From Pantoea trifolii (GTDB lineage: Bacteria > Pseudomonadota > Gammaproteobacteria > Enterobacterales > Enterobacteriaceae): a stretch of DNA of 64,000 nt. Below, in pieces: positions 60,929-64,000 of this stretch. The stretch's first letter is position 1; each line of letters starts with the position of its first letter. The stretch spans positions 1,922,001 to 1,986,000 of the forward strand of contig NZ_JANIET010000001.1 in the NCBI RefSeq assembly GCF_024506435.1, in the 5' to 3' direction. The notes beneath the pieces are model-generated. The model saw only the letters and a list, made by a program, of their open reading frames with translations, made no database searches and was not told the DNA's origin. A program made the position numbers and the translations under genes.

Positions 60929-62341
60929 CTAAGCGTTAAGTGCGAAATAGCGTTCGGCATTATTGAAGCAGATGTCGCGCAGCATGCTGCCAAGCATCGG
61001 CTCATCATGCGGCACAATGCCCTCTTGCACCCACTGCGCCAGCAGATTACACAGAATACGGCGGAAGTATTCGTGGCGCGTGTAGGAGAGGAAGCTGCGC
61101 GAATCGGTCAGCATGCCAACAAACTGGCTGAGTAAGCCGATTTGCGACAGCTGCTCCAGCTGACGCAGCATGCCGTCGCGCTGATCGTTGAACCACCAGC
61201 CGGAGCCAAACTGCACCTTGCCAGGGAAACCCGCGCCCTGGAAGTTGCCTGCCATGGTGGCCAGCACTTCGTTATCGCGTGGATTGAGGCAATAGAGAAT
61301 GGTTTTCGGCAGCTGATCGTTGAGGTCCATCGCATCCAGCAGGCGCGCCAGCGGCCAGGCGATATTGTTATCGCCAATCGAATCAAACCCGCTGTCTGGC
61401 CCAAGCTGGCGGAACATGCGCGTGCTGTTATTACGAATCGCGCCGATGTGCAGCTGCATCACCCAGCCGCGCCGCGCATATTCACTGCCGAGCCACACCA
61501 ACACCGCGCTGCTGAACTGGGCGATTTCTAATTCATCCAGCACATCGGCACGGCGACGTTTCGCCAAAATTGTATCAAGCACGCTGTCGTCAGGTACCGG
61601 CGCAAAACGCAGGGTTTCGATGCCGTGATCCGATGCGCGACAACCGTGAGCGGAGAAGTGGTCAAGGCGACGTAACAGCGCGCGGCGTAACGCATCGAAG
61701 CTGTCGATGGCGACATCGGCGGCGGCTTCCAGACGCCCAAGATAGTCGACAAAACCCTCCAGCTCGATTTTAAAGACTTTGTCCGGACGCCAGCTCGGCG
61801 CAACGTCAATATCAAAGCTGCTGTCTTCGGCGATTTGGCGGTGATAGCGCAGCGAATCAACCGGATCGTCCGTGGTGCCGACCATGCGCACCTTCATCTG
61901 GTGCATGATGCCGCGCGCGGAAAATTCCGGCGTCGCCAGTTGTTCCGCGCAGCGCTGCCAGATAGCAGGCGCGGTGTCCGGGCCAAACAGTGTATCGGTG
62001 ATGCCAAACGGACGACGCAGCTCAAGGTGCATCCAGTGATAGAGCGGGTTACCCAGGGTTTTTGGCACCGTTTGCGCCCACGCGAGATACTTGTCGTAGT
62101 CGCTGGTGCTCTTGCCGGTAATTAACGATTCATCCACGCCGGCAGCACGCAGCGCGCGCCATTTGTAGTGATCGCCTTCCAGCCAGATTTGGCCGAGGTT
62201 GGCGAAGCGACGATCTTCAGCAATCTCCTGCGGATTGAGGTGACAGTGATAATCGTAGATCGGCATGTCCTCAGCGAAGTCGTGGTACAAGCGCCGCGCG
62301 ATGTCGCTCTGCAGCAGAAAATCTTCATCCATAAAGCGCAT
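60929..62341 (-). CDS. uxaC: Uronate isomerase
   Basis: 470 residues, the same length as E. coli UxaC, with [34 protein letters not shown] (His-X-His metal site), [67 protein letters not shown] and [22 protein letters not shown]. It interconverts D-glucuronate and D-fructuronate, and D-galacturonate and D-tagaturonate. Its ATG overlaps the uxuA stop (TAATG), so it is coupled to mannonate dehydratase, an order unlike E. coli, where uxaC is with uxaA. Confidence 0.97.
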   Translation of the reverse strand: MRFMDEDFLLQSDIARRLYHDFAEDMPIYDYHCHLNPQEIAEDRRFANLGQIWLEGDHYKWRALRAAGVDESLITGKSTSDYDKYLAWAQTVPKTLGNPLYHWMHLELRRPFGITDTLFGPDTAPAIWQRCAEQLATPEFSARGIMHQMKVRMVGTTDDPVDSLRYHRQIAEDSSFDIDVAPSWRPDKVFKIELEGFVDYLGRLEAAADVAIDSFDALRRALLRRLDHFSAHGCRASDHGIETLRFAPVPDDSVLDTILAKRRRADVLDELEIAQFSSAVLVWLGSEYARRGWVMQLHIGAIRNNSTRMFRQLGPDSGFDSIGDNNIAWPLARLLDAMDLNDQLPKTILYCLNPRDNEVLATMAGNFQGAGFPGKVQFGSGWWFNDQRDGMLRQLEQLSQIGLLSQFVGMLTDSRSFLSYTRHEYFRRILCNLLAQWVQEGIVPHDEPMLGSMLRDICFNNAERYFALNA

Positions 62342-63534
62342 TATTGGGCTTCCTGAGCAAAATAGGCGCGGTGGATCGCCAGTTCGACGCCGCGAATTTC
62401 AGCCAATCCTTTCAGTCGACCAATCGCCGAGTAGCCGGGATTGGTTTTCTTCTTCAGGTCATCCAGCATTTGGTGGCCGTGGTCGGGACGCATTGGAATC
62501 AAATCTTCCTCGCCCGCAGCTTTACGGCGCTGTTCCTCTTCGGCAATGGCCTTGATCACCGCAAACATATCCACATCGCCACCCAAATGTGCGGCCTCGT
62601 GGAAGCTGTTGGGGTTTTCTTCCCGTTTGGTGGAACGCAGATGCGCGAAGTAGATGCGCGGGCCGAAGCGTTTGACCATGCCGGCTAAATCATTCTCTGC
62701 CAGCACGCCGTACGAGCCGGTACACATGGTGAAACCGTTGGCGGGGCTGCTAACGGTATCGATCATCCACTGCAGATCGTCGGCGTTCGAAACAATGCGC
62801 GGCAAACCAAGAATCGGACGCGGCGGATCGTCCGGATGCACCGCCATGCGCACGCCCACTTCTTCGGCCACCGCGACAATGGCGCGCAGGAAGGTGGCAA
62901 AATTCTCACGCAGTTCGTTTTTACCGATGCCTTCATAACGCGCCAGCTGGGCGCGGAATTGATCCAGCGTGTAACCTTCCTCAGCGCCCGGTAAACCGGC
63001 GATGATGTTACGCATCAGGCGGTTACGGTGCTCTTCACTCATCGTCGCAAAGCGTTCAGCGGCCTGGGCGATCTCTTCGGCGCTGTAATCCTGCTCCGCA
63101 CCGGGACGTTGCAGAATGTGCAGCTCGAACACCGCGAACTCAATCTGATCAAAGCGCAGGGCTTTCGCCCCATCCGGCAGCAGATATTCGAGATCGGTGC
63201 GCGTCCAGTCGAGGATCGGCATGAAGTTGTAGCACACGGTTTTGATGCCGCATTGCGCCAGGTTGCGCAGCGACTGCTGATAGTTGCTGATCCAATGCTG
63301 GCAGCGGCCGCTGCCGGTTTTGATCTCTTCATGAATCGGCACGCTTTCCACCACCGACCACACCAAACCTGCGGCTTCCACCAGCGCCTTACGCTGCATG
63401 ATTTCGTCGACTGACCACACTTCGCCGTTGGGGATGTGATGCAGTGCGGTGACGATGCCGGTTGCGCCCGCCTGGCGCGCATCGGCCAGAGAGACAGGAT
63501 CGTTGGGGCCGTACCAGCGCCAGGTCTGCTTCAT
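62341..63534 (-). CDS. uxuA: D-mannonate dehydratase
   Basis: 397 residues with the UxuA motifs from end to end: [114 protein letters not shown], and [10 protein letters not shown]. It dehydrates D-mannonate to 2-keto-3-deoxygluconate in the glucuronate pathway. First gene of uxuA-uxaC; GAGGT precedes the start. No uxuB gene is adjacent. Confidence 0.97.
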   Translation of the reverse strand: MKQTWRWYGPNDPVSLADARQAGATGIVTALHHIPNGEVWSVDEIMQRKALVEAAGLVWSVVESVPIHEEIKTGSGRCQHWISNYQQSLRNLAQCGIKTVCYNFMPILDWTRTDLEYLLPDGAKALRFDQIEFAVFELHILQRPGAEQDYSAEEIAQAAERFATMSEEHRNRLMRNIIAGLPGAEEGYTLDQFRAQLARYEGIGKNELRENFATFLRAIVAVAEEVGVRMAVHPDDPPRPILGLPRIVSNADDLQWMIDTVSSPANGFTMCTGSYGVLAENDLAGMVKRFGPRIYFAHLRSTKREENPNSFHEAAHLGGDVDMFAVIKAIAEEEQRRKAAGEEDLIPMRPDHGHQMLDDLKKKTNPGYSAIGRLKGLAEIRGVELAIHRAYFAQEAQ

Positions 63535-63552
63535 GTTGTTACCTCACTCACG

Positions 63553-63670
63553 ATTGGTTGACCAATATTCCTTGCTAGCGTGTTACTTCAAACATTAACC
63601 ACGCGATTCGCGGTTAAAACTCTGCTCTTTGTACAGTTAAGTCAACCTGGCGAGTGATTTTGGTTAACCA
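63553..63670. promoter_or_regulatory. UxuR/ExuR-type operators in the uxuA/exuT divergent spacer
   Basis: ATTGGT-TG-ACCAAT (63553-63566) matches the core of the UxuR/ExuR operator (ATTGGTATACCAAT). A second perfect palindrome, TGGTTAACCA (63661-63670), lies nearer the transporter gene. Between them is TTAACC-ACGCG-ATT-CGCGGTTAA (63595-63617), a looser inverted repeat. The spacer is 230 bp and serves both uxuA (left) and the transporter (right). Confidence 0.8.
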
Positions 63671-63764
63671 GATCACATTTGCGACATCAAGCTGGCGACC
63701 ACTTTTCGCAACTGTGGTTCACTCCTGGCGGATGGTTAGAAATGACTCACTAACGGAGAATCAG

Positions 63765-64000
63765 ATGAACCGCAGTTTAAATCCAGGGATAACCGCCGCT
63801 GGCACCAAACGCACCTTCCGCCATATGCGCTGGTGGGTGCTGGTGCTGTTCTTAGCCGGCGTGACGGTCAATTACATCACGCGTAACTCGTTAGGGCTGC
63901 TGGCCCCAGAGCTCAAAGACAGCCTTAACATCACCACCGAGCAATATTCCTACATCGTCGGTGCCTTCCAGCTGGCTTATACGTTCTTCCAACCGATTTG
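63765..64000 (+). CDS. MFS hexuronate transporter (ExuT/GudP type), truncated by window edge
   Basis: The first 78 codons (MNRSLNPGITAAGTKRTFRH, then MRWWVLVLFLAGVTVNYITR) are inside the window, with GGAG 6 nt before the ATG. RWWVLVLFLAGVTVNYITRNSLGLLAPELKDSLNIT is the TM1-loop signature of the anion:cation symporter family (ExuT, GudP, DgoT), and IVGAFQLAYTFFQPI begins TM2. Its position, divergent from uxuA with UxuR-type operators, makes hexuronate the likely substrate. Confidence 0.88.
   Translation, partial: MNRSLNPGITAAGTKRTFRHMRWWVLVLFLAGVTVNYITRNSLGLLAPELKDSLNITTEQYSYIVGAFQLAYTFFQPI

Overview
The window looks like chromosomal DNA of an enterobacterium of the Erwiniaceae, probably Pantoea or a close relative. 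That rests on the gene content (tus with an adjacent Ter site, oqxAB, srfABC, a complete pqqABCDEF operon, scsABCD, uxuA/uxaC/uxuR) and close protein resemblance to Escherichia, Klebsiella and Salmonella counterparts. The genus is an inference. No rRNA, tRNA, insertion sequence, prophage or CRISPR array was seen. The Ter site places the left end in the replication terminus region.

Layout. 1-1.8 kb: start of an ECF sigma factor gene, a secreted fasciclin protein, and tus with its Ter site. 1.9-3.8 kb: MFS exporter and Rrf2 regulator. 4-9 kb: OqxAB RND pump with a divergent MarA/SoxS/Rob-type activator. 9-9.7 kb: barnase-like RNase and barstar-like inhibitor. 9.75-16.4 kb: srfABC. 16.6-19.5 kb: ydcO/sutR and a marR-isochorismatase-like pair. 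19.6-21.7 kb: PqqU (YncD) receptor. 21.9-26.4 kb: dehydrogenase, AraC regulator, long-type LeuA and an orphan binding protein. 26.4-33.1 kb: M19 dipeptidase plus pqqABCDEF behind a consensus CRP site. 33.2-34.9 kb: dld. 35.3-40.2 kb: a PTS operon combining a PFK-like kinase, ascorbate-type IIB/IIC/IIA, a class II aldolase and two unknowns, also behind a CRP site. 40.3-44.8 kb: an SDR gene and scsABCD. 44.9-46 kb: divergent KdgF-like and DhuI-like genes with CRP and KdgR boxes. 46-47 kb: Fic protein. 47.3-53.7 kb: an Opp/Dpp-type ABC transporter plus enolase-superfamily operon with a KdgR box and CRP sites. 54-57 kb: Fur-boxed binding protein, then a DUF2231-like membrane protein and a PQQ sorbosone-type dehydrogenase. 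57-57.5 kb: a TisB/IstR-like type I toxin-antitoxin locus. 57.6-64 kb: a degenerate M24 protein, LysR, then uxuR, uxaC, uxuA and the start of an ExuT-like transporter.

Three themes link the genes. First, PQQ: the window holds its synthesis (pqqA-F), an outer-membrane importer (PqqU) and a putative user (sorbosone dehydrogenase family). Second, plant-wall uronates: UxaC/UxuA/UxuR/ExuT for hexuronates, KdgF/DhuI-like enzymes for unsaturated uronates, and an uncharacterised transporter-dehydratase operon with the same type of KdgR/CRP control. Third, stress and competition: OqxAB, ScsABCD, barnase/barstar, SrfABC, Fic and the SOS-linked toxin.

Two observations stand out. The first is a complete SOS-controlled type I toxin-antitoxin locus at 57.03-57.53 kb: LexA box, 29-residue hydrophobic peptide, and a divergent short RNA with a consensus promoter whose first 17 nt are exactly complementary to the toxin leader. 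The second is a family of about 11 short palindromic elements (GTAG + GGTCGCCAT-NN-ATGGCGACC) sitting at 3' gene ends, three of which supply the stop codon of the adjacent gene.
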